Origin: Chitinophaga barathri
GTDB lineage: Bacteria > Bacteroidota > Bacteroidia > Chitinophagales > Chitinophagaceae
Assembly (NCBI RefSeq): GCF_003807585.1
Contig: NZ_RMBX01000018.1
Coordinates: 18,105-82,104, forward strand
DNA length: 64,000 bases
Direction of reading: 5' to 3'
Below the pieces are notes generated by a model. It searched no databases and was not told where the DNA came from. It saw only the letters and a program-made list of their open reading frames with translations. Position 1 is the stretch's first letter. Every line of letters starts with the position of its first letter. The translations under genes and the position numbers were made by a program. Shown here piece after piece: positions 9,696 through 19,132 of this stretch.

Positions 9696-12611
9696 TTAGA
9701 ACATTGTGGCTTTTAATCCGATGCTGAAGTTGGCCATGCGGGGATAGTTCCCATTGCCGCCGTTACGCTCTGGCTCGAGGCCTTCCCAGTTGGTGAAGGT
9801 GATAGCGTCCTGCGCGTTCACATAGATGCGCACGTTGCGGATCTGTGAGCCGATCCTTGGAATGGTATAGCCCAGCTGGATCATTTTGACGCGAAAGTAA
9901 GCGGCGTTGCTCAGCCATACGTCAGACAGGTTGGTATTGGTGGACGTGCCGGTCCAAACGCGCGGGAAGCGGCTGTTGGGATTTTCAGGCGTCCAGCGGT
10001 TGTCTGCATAGTACTGGCGGGGTGCCCCGAGAGCGTTGGTGGCGCCGTCTACGAGTACGGGATAACCTTCCATGCCGTTAAGGCGGCCGGTGCGTTCGCC
10101 TACGCCCTGGCCAAGCACGGCAAAGTCCCAACGTTTATAGCTAAGGTTCAGGTTAACGGAATAATTCATGTGCGGGTACGGATCACCGAGGTTCACGCGG
10201 TCTTCGTTGTTGATCACGCCGTCTTTGTTCTGGTCTACATAACGGATGTCGCCGGGAAGGGTGTTCGGAAATCTCGCCGGAGAACCTTCCACCTCTGCCG
10301 CATCGCGGTAAAAACCATCTGCCTTGTAGCCATAATAGTTATCCAGGGCGATGCCACGGTACCAGACCTTATCGTTGTTGTCTTTAAAGATCAGCGTATC
10401 GTTGGCTTTATAACCGGCTTTCATTATTTCGTTGCGGTTGTCGAAGAGCATACCGCCGATGCTGTATTTGAGATCACCGATATTGTCGCTCCAGGTGGCA
10501 GACAGCTCAAAACCTTTATTGTCCACCTCACCGATGTTCACGGCCGATTCCAGTGTGTGTGAGCCGGTAAGCGGTGGTACGGGGAAGTCGGAATAGATCA
10601 GGTCGAAGGAGTGTTTCTTATACACGTCGGCGGTAATGGTCAGGCGGTTGTCGAGCAAAGTTGCTTCCATCCCAAGGTTAGCCTGCTTTTGTTTTTCCCA
10701 GGAGAACGCGGGATTGGGAAGGCGCATGGTCCAGCCCCAGGTGTTCACGATCTCTTCCCAGAGGTAAGGGTCTACGTTTTCATTACCGATAAGGCCATAG
10801 GAAACACGGAACTTCAGGTTGTTTAATTTGCCGGACCGCACGATCGGCTTCATGAAGTTTTCGTTGGTCACGTTCCAGGCCAATGCCCCGGAGGGGAAGA
10901 AGCCCCAGCGGTTGCCCGGTGCGAACTTGCTGCTGCCGTCTGCACGGGGCGTAAATTCAAGGATATATCGGTTGTCGAAAGAGTAGTTCAGTTTGCCGAA
11001 GAAGGAAGATTTGCTCACTTCCCGGAAATCAGTATAGTTCCAGCTCATTGCTTCCGCACCGGCGGTAAAGTAGATCTTGTCTTTACCACGGCGAAGGCTG
11101 CTGGTATAATTAGCGAGTACGCGGCCGGTCACCTGGCTGGTGCTTACTCTCTGCAATGCGTCTACAATGTTGCCCCAGGTGGTTACCGGTTTACCATTGC
11201 CGTCGTAGAACTTGAAGGTAGCACGCTTCCACTTTTCAGCGGATTTGGTGATGAGGTAAGACACGTTGCCCTCAATATTGAGGTTTTTGTTGATGTTATA
11301 CTTCGGGCGCAGGTTAATAGCGCTATGATCATGCAGGTAGTTCCTGATACCGCCGCGTTCGATGGAGGCCGCGGGGTTGAGGTTGTTATGCAGGATGTAA
11401 TGCTCCGGGATGTTCTGCCCCCGGTCGTCTTCATAGAACAGCTGCTGGGAGGCGTTCATTTTCCAGGCATCGGCGTAAAGGCTGTTGCCATTATCATTGG
11501 CAAACAGGCGGTCCACCTGCAGGCGGTGCGCATAGAAGTCTGCAAGGAGTACGAACTTGTCCGCGATATTGATATTGGTATTAAAACGAGCGGAATATTT
11601 CCGGGAGCCTTCAATGTTGTTAAGGCCATTTTCGCGGAGGTGGCCCAGCATCAGGTTGAAGGTGCCCACGCCGCCGCCGCCGGATACGCTCAGGGCGGTG
11701 TTCTGTGAGTTGGAATTTCGTTGCATTACCTCGTCCAGCCAGTCTACGCTGGGGATTTGGCCGCTTTCCATTTTACGGATGGAATCCGCGGAGAAGGTAG
11801 GCGTCTGGCCCTGGAGTGTGCGGGCTTCGTTGTTCAGCCGCATGTACTCCGCGCCATTTACGAACTTTGGCAGATCGATAGGTTTCTGGATGGCGTACCA
11901 GGTGTTCAGGTCCACTTTGAACTTGCCGGTGGTGCCCCTTTCCGTTTCGATGATGATCACCCCGTTTGCGCCGCGTGAGCCGTACATGGAGGCGGAGGCG
12001 GCGTCTTTCAGGATGGTGATGCTTTTTACCTGGTTAGGGTCAATGTCCGTAAGGGACTGTTCCATACCGTCCACGATCACCAGCGGTTCCGCATTCTGCA
12101 GGGTGCTGATACCGCGGATGGAAATAGTGCCGGGCACAGCGCCGGGAAGGTTGGTTCCCTGCTGCATGGTCACGCCCGCAATAGTGCCGGAGAAGGCTTC
12201 CTGCAATTTAATGACCGGGCGCGTTTTGGCCTGTTTCATATCCATCTGGGCAACGGAAGAGGCAACGTGCTGGCGTTCTACTTTGGAAAAACCCATTACC
12301 ACTACGGCATTGAGGTCTTTTCCGCCTTGCAGCAGCCGCACGTTCAAAACAGTTTCCCGGCCCACTGTCACTTCCCGGTCCTGAAAACCGATGGAGGTGA
12401 AGATAAGGACGGCATTGTCATTCGGCACCTGGATGGCATAACGCCCATCGCCGCCCGCGGCGGTCCCGATATTGGTGCCTTTTACGAGCACGGTTGCGCC
12501 CGGTACGGGACTGCCGGACGAATCCGCGACACTGCCCGTAATCGTCCGCTGCTGGGCCTGGGCCTGTAGCATGCAGAACAGAAACGATGAGAATAAGAGT
12601 AAATACTTCAT
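9696..12611 (-). CDS. SusC/RagA-type TonB-dependent receptor, no STN domain
   Basis: 971-residue outer-membrane receptor: signal peptide ending AQAQQ, carboxypeptidase-like sandwich beginning RTITGSVADSSGSPVPGA (about residues 22-100), plug with LKDAASASMYGSRGANG near residue 205-222, barrel ending GLKATMF. No STN domain and no sigma/FecR gene alongside. The 425-bp region upstream is shared with a divergent ROK regulator, the likely controller of this pair. Confidence 0.95.
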   Translation of the reverse strand: MKYLLLFSSFLFCMLQAQAQQRTITGSVADSSGSPVPGATVLVKGTNIGTAAGGDGRYAIQVPNDNAVLIFTSIGFQDREVTVGRETVLNVRLLQGGKDLNAVVVMGFSKVERQHVASSVAQMDMKQAKTRPVIKLQEAFSGTIAGVTMQQGTNLPGAVPGTISIRGISTLQNAEPLVIVDGMEQSLTDIDPNQVKSITILKDAASASMYGSRGANGVIIIETERGTTGKFKVDLNTWYAIQKPIDLPKFVNGAEYMRLNNEARTLQGQTPTFSADSIRKMESGQIPSVDWLDEVMQRNSNSQNTALSVSGGGGVGTFNLMLGHLRENGLNNIEGSRKYSARFNTNINIADKFVLLADFYAHRLQVDRLFANDNGNSLYADAWKMNASQQLFYEDDRGQNIPEHYILHNNLNPAASIERGGIRNYLHDHSAINLRPKYNINKNLNIEGNVSYLITKSAEKWKRATFKFYDGNGKPVTTWGNIVDALQRVSTSQVTGRVLANYTSSLRRGKDKIYFTAGAEAMSWNYTDFREVSKSSFFGKLNYSFDNRYILEFTPRADGSSKFAPGNRWGFFPSGALAWNVTNENFMKPIVRSGKLNNLKFRVSYGLIGNENVDPYLWEEIVNTWGWTMRLPNPAFSWEKQKQANLGMEATLLDNRLTITADVYKKHSFDLIYSDFPVPPLTGSHTLESAVNIGEVDNKGFELSATWSDNIGDLKYSIGGMLFDNRNEIMKAGYKANDTLIFKDNNDKVWYRGIALDNYYGYKADGFYRDAAEVEGSPARFPNTLPGDIRYVDQNKDGVINNEDRVNLGDPYPHMNYSVNLNLSYKRWDFAVLGQGVGERTGRLNGMEGYPVLVDGATNALGAPRQYYADNRWTPENPNSRFPRVWTGTSTNTNLSDVWLSNAAYFRVKMIQLGYTIPRIGSQIRNVRIYVNAQDAITFTNWEGLEPERNGGNGNYPRMANFSIGLKATMF

Positions 12612-13036
12612 ATTTAGGGTGGTTGAAGGTTCGGGAAAAAAAATAGCATGGCTCCGCCCGGGCCGCCAGCGTCATTGATGCCGGACGGCGGTAAATTATC
12701 ATTACAAACAAAATACGGATGAGCTATGGGCTTAAGTTCCCTGAGCGAGCATAGGTGTGCCTGGCTATTGTCCTTTTAAAGTATTCCTGACTTTGCTGGT
12801 CCAATCAGTTTATCTGCTGGTTTCGAAAGCGATCAATTTTTTACAAGTAGTTATTATCTTTTTTGCTTTTCTTTAACTTTCCAATGCGTAAAATCCTCAA
12901 ATAATTGTCGTATGCAGTTCCAATATGCGTACTATTTTCGCTAAAGAGTAAAGTTTTTTGACTTTTTACTCAATGAAAAAACCTTTTTGAAGATATTTTA
13001 AGAAGTCTTCGTGGGAATGACAAAAAATTTGAAGAA
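12612..13036. promoter_or_regulatory. Divergent control region between SusC and ROK genes
   Basis: 425 bp without a gene. AT-rich in its ROK-proximal half. It holds an inverted repeat GAGTAAA (12946-12952) / TTTACTC (12965-12971), a candidate operator for the ROK protein, 66 bp before its start codon. I found no clean TTTG/TAnnTTTG promoter on either strand. Confidence 0.45.
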
Positions 13037-14296
13037 ATGAACGTCCATTTATTGAATAAATCGTTATTCTGGTTTCAGAAAAACAATAATCGAAAGCAAG
13101 AGCAACTGAAATATAAGCTTTTGCAACACTTATATACCAGTGGCCCTTCGCCAGTCGCCATGCTCTGCGACACATTAAGCATTTCCACTCCTACCGCGGT
13201 GAAGCTCCTTTCGGAGATGAACCGGGAAAAGATCGTCGAGAAAAAAGGACAGGGAGAATCCATCGGGGGAAGGCGGCCTGATCTTTTTCGTTTACGCAGG
13301 CACGTACTGTTTGTGCTTTGTATAGACATCGAGCTGTTTAAAACCAGCATGGTGATCGTGGATAATAACAACAATTTTATCACGCAGGTGAAATCGGTGG
13401 CTGTACCGCTTTCCCGCAACCGGAGCGCTTTTTTTGAAAGCCTGCTGGTGCACGTACGCGAACTGATCGACTCCGCCAATATCGGTTCCGGCTGGCTGAT
13501 CGGGTGCAGCATCGGCATGCCCGGGCTGATCAACACACAGTCCGGCGAAAACTTCAGCTACCTGCTGGACGAAACCGGCCGCATGAGCCTGCGTGAGGCG
13601 TTTGAGCAACACCTGGGCCTGCCCGTAGTGATCCAGAATGATGTAAAAGGCTCTGCACTCGCTGAGCTCCGGGTAGGCCACGCGAAAGGCAAAAAAAATG
13701 TGCTGGTCATCCTCATGGACTGGGGCATTGGCCTGGGGATCATTATGGACGGGAAAGTGCAGCAGGGCAGTTCCGGTTTTTCCGGTGAAATGGGGCATAT
13801 GCCCTTCGCGGAAAACGGTGAATTATGTTACTGCGGGAAACATGGCTGCCTCGAAACGGTCGCCTCCGGCATGACACTGTCCAAGATCGCCAGGCAGGGT
13901 ATCCTCTCCGGCCAGAACTCCATCATCAACGATCTGTCGAATAAAGAAGTGTACCGCATCGAAACGGAGCTGATCATCCGCGCGGCGAACAACGGCGACC
14001 AGTATTCCATCCAGCTGCTGTCCAATATCGGTACCAACCTCGGCAAAGGAATTTCCATTCTCATACAGCTCTTCAACCCGGAACTGGTGATCCTTAGCGG
14101 AAAGATCGCAGCCGCGCGACAGTATATCACGCTGCCGATGCAGCAGGCGATCAATACATATTGTATGACGCAGATACGTGAAAAAACACAGATCGTAAGC
14201 TCTGAACTGGGCGACCAGTCCCGCCTGCTGGGATATGCCGCCGAAGGCATCAGCCAGTTCTTCGACGCGATGATCGCCCAGGCGAAAGCGGGGTGA
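13037..14296 (+). CDS. ROK-family transcriptional regulator (NagC/Mlc-like)
   Basis: 419-residue sugar-responsive repressor. An N-terminal winged helix (about residues 20-80, including LSISTPTAVKLLSEMNREKIVEKKG) precedes a ROK sugar-binding domain. The ROK zinc site is intact: His254 followed by Cys264, Cys266 and Cys271 in CYCGKHGCLE, with the spacing known from Mlc. The phosphate loop is degenerate (IDIELFKTSMV instead of DxGGTK; DWGIGLGI instead of GTGIGGGI), so it should bind sugar without kinase activity. It faces SusC/SusD upstream and converges on the esterase/fucosidase operon, with 9 bp between stop codons. Confidence 0.9.
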   Translation: MNVHLLNKSLFWFQKNNNRKQEQLKYKLLQHLYTSGPSPVAMLCDTLSISTPTAVKLLSEMNREKIVEKKGQGESIGGRRPDLFRLRRHVLFVLCIDIELFKTSMVIVDNNNNFITQVKSVAVPLSRNRSAFFESLLVHVRELIDSANIGSGWLIGCSIGMPGLINTQSGENFSYLLDETGRMSLREAFEQHLGLPVVIQNDVKGSALAELRVGHAKGKKNVLVILMDWGIGLGIIMDGKVQQGSSGFSGEMGHMPFAENGELCYCGKHGCLETVASGMTLSKIARQGILSGQNSIINDLSNKEVYRIETELIIRAANNGDQYSIQLLSNIGTNLGKGISILIQLFNPELVILSGKIAAARQYITLPMQQAINTYCMTQIREKTQIVSSELGDQSRLLGYAAEGISQFFDAMIAQAKAG

Positions 14297-14305
14297 TCAA
14301 TATTC

Positions 14306-15937
14306 TCATTTCAATTCCCTGTCAATCACCGGCGCCAGCGCTTGCGCCCATGCACGGTAACCTGCGGGTAAAAGATGAATACCATCGTTTGAATAAAGCC
14401 GCCTGTTGATGTTGCCATCCGGCTGGATAAATGTTTCAGCCAGGGGGAGATAGGTTACGCCGGTTATCCGGAACTGGCTGATAATTGCCTGCGTGCGGTC
14501 ATATTTTATACGGCGCATCTCGTCCTTCGTAAGCCCGGCGGGTAGCGGGCCGATCAATATTACGCGGGTAGCAGGCATATTCGTGCGCAACCAGCCGAGG
14601 ATTGTTTTGATTCCTTCAGCAACCTCTTCCGGCCCGTCGTCCGGAAAATTGTTGACCCCGATGGTAAGCACCGCCAGTTTTGGCGCCGCGTGCCTGTAAC
14701 TGCCGTTTTGCAGGCGCCAAAGCACGTTTTGCGTACGGTCTCCGCTGATGCCCGCGCATTCCCAGCTCAGGCCTTTTAATATTGAGTCGAATACGGCAAA
14801 TCCCGGGCGGTAAGTGGTGCCGGTCCGGTGTCCGCCAATGCCTTGCGTGATCGAGTTGCCGATGAAAAGTACGTCCAGGTTACGGGAGGCATGCAGGAGG
14901 CTGTCAATGTCCGCATGTTGTGCCCACCAGTCTTTGCCTTCTTTCCATCCGGCGCCGGACCGGTATTCGCTGCCGGGGGCAGGCAGTGCCGCGAAATTGA
15001 TCTTTCGTCCGGCGGCCTGCAACGCAGCGGACAGCGGAGTCCCGGGCCTTACAATGGGTACGTGGCCGGAAAATCCTTTGGCCAGCATCTTCTTCCGCAA
15101 TTCCGGCAAAGTGTCCTGAGAACAAATAATATGAAATCCTCTTTCCAGCAAAGCAACTGCCGTGAGGGTATCGTAAGGCTCGCCGGTCAGCCAGGCCCAG
15201 GGCAGGCCTTTTGCCGCCCTTTGCGGGCGGATGGCGCGGCCGGTTGTCCCTTTCCAGGTGAACAATCCTGATCGGTATCCCGGGAACCCCTTGTTATCCT
15301 GTTTTGCGTTTAAGGGTATGAAAATATTGATCCCGCCTACCGGTTGCATTTTGACGGTTTCATATAAACGGCGCGCAATGACAGTAGCGCCAAGAGAGGA
15401 GAGATGTGTTTTGTCCTGGAAAAATTCCTGTTTTTCAGCCATAAGCTGGTGCAGGTCCACGGTTTCGTTACCCGTAAGCAATGCCGCACGACGAATCTCC
15501 CGGGCAAATGTTTCCGTCACCCGCAGGCTGTCTGCCGGTAATACAGGCGGAAGCAACAAAACAATCCGCGGATTTTCATGCAGTGCTCCGAATACACGCA
15601 CCAGCTCCTGGTATTCGTGCATGGCCGCGTTGAGGCCGGAACCTCCGGGGATGTTGCCAAAACCGACCAGCACAACGTCCGGCCGGTATTGCAGCGCCTG
15701 CCGCCAGGAACGGCTGTTATTCCCGCTAATAAACGAACTGTCAGTTCCGAAATTCCTGACTGTATATCCGCTTCCCAACATGTTTTGCAGCTGCGCCGGG
15801 TAGTTGTTCTTTTCCCGGTTGGCCATTCCTGTCCCCGAGGTCATGCCATCGCCGATGCAGGCAACCCGTATGGGTTGTTGCGCCGATGTTGCAATGGTAA
15901 CCATAGAAAGAATGAATAGAAGAAAATTCTTTTGCAT
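14306..15937 (-). CDS. Secreted two-domain SGNH/GDSL esterase with degenerate N-terminal domain
   Basis: 543-residue exported protein (signal peptide about 1-20). Residues 23-195 form an SGNH-like domain whose nucleophile motif reads GDG (residues 29-31) instead of GDS, though the D175-K-T-H178 block survives. Residues 215-275 (GFPGYRSGLFTWKG...GLPWAWL...LLERGFHII) resemble the start of an alpha/beta-hydrolase domain cut short before any nucleophile. Residues 355-543 are a complete SGNH domain: GNS with Ser362, AGISGDRTQNVLWRL, GVNN (427-430) and D518-G-I-H521. The C-terminal domain is probably a carbohydrate O-acetylesterase. It starts 9 bp after the fucosidase stop, so they form an operon. 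Confidence 0.85.
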   Translation of the reverse strand: MQKNFLLFILSMVTIATSAQQPIRVACIGDGMTSGTGMANREKNNYPAQLQNMLGSGYTVRNFGTDSSFISGNNSRSWRQALQYRPDVVLVGFGNIPGGSGLNAAMHEYQELVRVFGALHENPRIVLLLPPVLPADSLRVTETFAREIRRAALLTGNETVDLHQLMAEKQEFFQDKTHLSSLGATVIARRLYETVKMQPVGGINIFIPLNAKQDNKGFPGYRSGLFTWKGTTGRAIRPQRAAKGLPWAWLTGEPYDTLTAVALLERGFHIICSQDTLPELRKKMLAKGFSGHVPIVRPGTPLSAALQAAGRKINFAALPAPGSEYRSGAGWKEGKDWWAQHADIDSLLHASRNLDVLFIGNSITQGIGGHRTGTTYRPGFAVFDSILKGLSWECAGISGDRTQNVLWRLQNGSYRHAAPKLAVLTIGVNNFPDDGPEEVAEGIKTILGWLRTNMPATRVILIGPLPAGLTKDEMRRIKYDRTQAIISQFRITGVTYLPLAETFIQPDGNINRRLYSNDGIHLLPAGYRAWAQALAPVIDRELK

Positions 15938-15946
15938 GCGTCGGTG

Positions 15947-18169
15947 TTATTCGAAGAAATCCAGTTCGGCAATGGCCAGTGATTTGCTGGCGGCGGCGGT
16001 TTCTGTTGCGTCAATGCGTACAAAACGCGCGGTAACGGAATCGGGAAAGTAGTGGTAGCGGGTCACCGGATCGTTGACCAGGTTGCCGAATGTAAACGTA
16101 TCTGCCTGCCGCCATGTTTGCCCGTCCAGGCTTACCATCAGCACTCCTTTCGCCATCATGCCTTCGGCATGTACGGTCTGCGGTGTGTAAGCAAATCCTT
16201 TGAGCTGATGTTCCGCGCCGAGATCAATGGTAATGGAATGCGGCCCGTCATCGGTTGTCTGCCAGAATGTTTTCCTGTTTGCATCGCTCACTGCGGAAGC
16301 GGGCCGTTTGTCCCGTTCGCTGCTGGCCGCCGTTATGCGCCAGTTTTGTTTCGTGATGCCGATAGCCTGGCTGAACGTGGGGCTTTTGTCTTTGGCCTGC
16401 ACCGAAATGGCTTTCACTTCGCCGGATGGCATATGGAACGGCCCGGTGTATTTGGCTGAATGCAACGAAGGCTCGGAGCCGTCGGTAGTGTAGAAAATAT
16501 CGAAGTTTGCGCCGAGGTTCTTTACAGCATCCTCGCCATGTGGTTTCCAGTTGAACTCCTGCTGCACCGGCGCGATGGTTACCATCCCGCTTGCGGACTG
16601 ACTGATGGCGAGCTGCGGCGGCCGGTTTTTGTAATAATGCGCGGAAATATGATTGATCGCCGGAGGAAAACGAGATTCCAGGATACGCAGCCTGAAGCGG
16701 CTGGCAGTTACATCCGGGAAACGCAGGATGCGTTTGTAGCCAATGTTCGCAGATACGGCCATCTCTTCCCACCGGCCATCTTTCCAGGCGTCTACCCCAA
16801 ATTTTTCCACCCGCTCTCCATCGGTGCTTACAGCCTCCTGTATCGTTATACGGTTGATGGTAACGGCTGCGGGTGTTGTGATTTCGATAGCGCCGGTGGT
16901 ATCAGGAAGGCGGAGGGCGGTGGTGGTTTTATCATCGAGTACGGCCTGTGGGCCCTTTGCATTGCGGAACAGGCTGGCGCCATAGGTTTGCCGGATGCGG
17001 CGGCCTGTTTCTATCAGCACGGCTGAATCTGCCGGGGAAAAACGGCCGTCGCGGTTGGGCGGGATATTGAGCAGAAAAGTTGAATTGCCGCCTGCGGAGC
17101 GTTCGTAAATATCGAACACATCGTCCGCGCTACGTACTTTCTGCCGGGTATCGTCACGGTAAAACCATCCTTCACGGATGGACGTGTTGGTTTCTGCCTG
17201 CTGGTAATGAAGGTACCTGGCGCCATACAGGTCTTCGCGGCTGCCTACCGTAGGCGCCGTCAGGTCCGCAAAACTGTTCGCCCGGGCAGGATCTTCCTGG
17301 TAAGGTATCACGTTCCACTCCGCCGCCCGTGTTTTACCGGATTCGTTGCCACACCACCGCACATCTTCTTTTCCGAATATTACCGCTTTGGGCGCAAGGG
17401 TATGAATGAGCTGTTTCCAGGCCTGGTAATTGTATTGCTGGCCGCCTTTTGTTTTGGGATGTGCGCCATCAAACCATACTTCATGCACAGGGCCATATTC
17501 GGTCAGCAGTTCAAACAGCTGGTTCAGGAAATATTCATTGTAATCATCCACCACAAATTCAAAGGTTGTTTTATTTCGGAAAGGGCGACCTGGCACAGCA
17601 CGCGGGATCGTTCTTTTCGTATATGCGCTGAGGTTGCCGTACAAACCTTTAGGATCTTCAATCTGGTAAAGGTCCGCAGGCGAGAGATAAACACCGAGCT
17701 TTAGCCCGTATTTTTTACAGGAGGCGGCTAGGTCGCGGAGAATGTCTCCTTTGCCGCCCCGGAAACCGGTGGACATGATCCCATGCGCCGTGTAGCGGCT
17801 CTGCCACAGCACAAAACCATCATGGTGCTTCACCGTAATTATGACCATTTTCATCCCGGCCGCTTTCATGGCGGCGCACCACTGGTCTGTATCCAGGTGC
17901 TGTAATGCAAAGATGGCCGGGTCTTCTTTCCCGGTGCCCCATTCCATGCGTGTAAAGGTATTGGGCCCGAAATGAATGAAGGCGATAAATTCATTTTGCA
18001 ACGCGGCATACTGGTTGGCAGTAGGTACTACATGAGCCGCTTTGCGGATGATATCCGCCGGGGCGTCCGCAGCATCCACGGCTATCGTATTGCGGGCGGG
18101 CACATCGGCCTGCTGTGCCTGCGCCTGCAGCATGGCTGTAGTAAATAATATAAGGATCGCTTTTTTCAT
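15947..18169 (-). CDS. GH29 alpha-L-fucosidase with accessory beta-sandwich modules
   Basis: 740-residue secreted enzyme that should release L-fucose from glycans. Signal peptide 1-20; GH29 barrel about 35-370 with KHHDGFVLWQSRYTAHG and the nucleophile block VHEVWFDGAHP (Asp234 in this numbering). After it come a discoidin-like sandwich (about 400-500), a chitobiase C-terminal-like segment (TTDGSEPSLHSAKYTGPF) and a second F5/8C-type domain at the C-terminus. I use the ATG at 18169, which gives a clean signal peptide; the frame opens 14 codons earlier. First gene of an operon with the SGNH esterase. Confidence 0.92.
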   Translation of the reverse strand: MKKAILILFTTAMLQAQAQQADVPARNTIAVDAADAPADIIRKAAHVVPTANQYAALQNEFIAFIHFGPNTFTRMEWGTGKEDPAIFALQHLDTDQWCAAMKAAGMKMVIITVKHHDGFVLWQSRYTAHGIMSTGFRGGKGDILRDLAASCKKYGLKLGVYLSPADLYQIEDPKGLYGNLSAYTKRTIPRAVPGRPFRNKTTFEFVVDDYNEYFLNQLFELLTEYGPVHEVWFDGAHPKTKGGQQYNYQAWKQLIHTLAPKAVIFGKEDVRWCGNESGKTRAAEWNVIPYQEDPARANSFADLTAPTVGSREDLYGARYLHYQQAETNTSIREGWFYRDDTRQKVRSADDVFDIYERSAGGNSTFLLNIPPNRDGRFSPADSAVLIETGRRIRQTYGASLFRNAKGPQAVLDDKTTTALRLPDTTGAIEITTPAAVTINRITIQEAVSTDGERVEKFGVDAWKDGRWEEMAVSANIGYKRILRFPDVTASRFRLRILESRFPPAINHISAHYYKNRPPQLAISQSASGMVTIAPVQQEFNWKPHGEDAVKNLGANFDIFYTTDGSEPSLHSAKYTGPFHMPSGEVKAISVQAKDKSPTFSQAIGITKQNWRITAASSERDKRPASAVSDANRKTFWQTTDDGPHSITIDLGAEHQLKGFAYTPQTVHAEGMMAKGVLMVSLDGQTWRQADTFTFGNLVNDPVTRYHYFPDSVTARFVRIDATETAAASKSLAIAELDFFE

Positions 18170-18494
18170 ACAAAACAATAAAGAGATATGTAAAGATATA
18201 CCACTACTCAATAAGAACGGAACTAATTGCCTGCCCCGAATTCACTAATCGCTGGCTGATTCGGCCTGCCCATTCTTCATCTGTAAAAGTGCCCCTATTA
18301 AAATGCAGCATAACGCAGCGGCCGGGTATGCCCTCAATTTTACAGCATATCCCGTGTTAAATTTTACCAGAATTGGTATGGATTTATGCAATATCGGCGC
18401 GATATGCGGCCACTGCTAATTTAGCATTACTATCAGCTAATTATGCGGTATTATTTTTCAAAAAGGAGGTGTAGCTTTAGTATGACTTGTTTCT
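18170..18494. promoter_or_regulatory. Divergent control region with three successive palindromes
   Basis: 325 bp between the fucosidase and sigma-factor starts. Three palindromes lie within 62 bp: TACCA-GAAT-TGGTA (18365-18378), ATATCG-GCG-CGATAT (18391-18405) and TGCTAA-T-TTAGCA (18414-18426). GCTAATT occurs at 18415-18421 and again at 18436-18442, 21 bp apart. An AAAAAGGAGG tract precedes the sigma gene by about 25 bp. Confidence 0.5.
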
Positions 18495-19055
18495 ATGCAC
18501 AGTGAACTGACAACATTCGACACGTTTTGGAAAACAGGTGACATGGAGTCCTTTAAACGGTTGATGAAATCGTTTGGCCCCATGCTTCATTATTTTGCCG
18601 GCAGCATCGTTGAAAATGCGCAGGAAGCCGAAGAGATTGTGTCCGACGTATTCATTAAAGTCTGGCAGCAGCGGCAGCACTTTCCTCCCCCCGACAATGT
18701 CCGTTATTACCTGCTCACTGCCGTAAAAAATACCGCGCTCAACTATCTCAAGGGAAAAGGCCGGCGGGCCGCGCATTACGCGGCATGGGAAGTACAGGTA
18801 AGCCGCCGCAACGACCATAGCCCCGAAGAGATCCTGATCAGCAAAGAAGATATCCGCTCCATCCAGAATATTATCGGCCAGCTGCCGCCCCGGTGCCGGC
18901 AGATATTTATATTGGTAAAGGAAGAAGGTCTTACGTACGAAGAAGTGGCCCAGCTGCTGGATATCTCAAAAGCCACTGTGAACGTACAGATGACGCTCGC
19001 CCTCAAAAAGATATGGGCAGCCCTCACACCCGCCCTCCGGGTATCCCACTCCTGA
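18495..19055 (+). CDS. ECF RNA polymerase sigma factor (FecI-like)
   Basis: 186-residue sigma-70-family factor: region 2 around residues 25-95 (DVFIKVWQQRQHF), region 4 about 115-175 (PPRCRQIFILVKEEGLTYEEVAQLLDISKATVNVQMTLALKKI). Expected to be held by the FecR encoded next and to switch on the downstream SusC/SusD genes when the STN receptor binds ligand. First gene of the set sigma-FecR-SusC-SusD. Confidence 0.93.
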   Translation: MHSELTTFDTFWKTGDMESFKRLMKSFGPMLHYFAGSIVENAQEAEEIVSDVFIKVWQQRQHFPPPDNVRYYLLTAVKNTALNYLKGKGRRAAHYAAWEVQVSRRNDHSPEEILISKEDIRSIQNIIGQLPPRCRQIFILVKEEGLTYEEVAQLLDISKATVNVQMTLALKKIWAALTPALRVSHS

Positions 19056-19132
19056 ATTTTTTTTCCGGTTCCTTAATTGTTTTCATTTTAGCCGTTGTCT
19101 ACTTATTAACAGCGCATATATACTGGTTGTAA

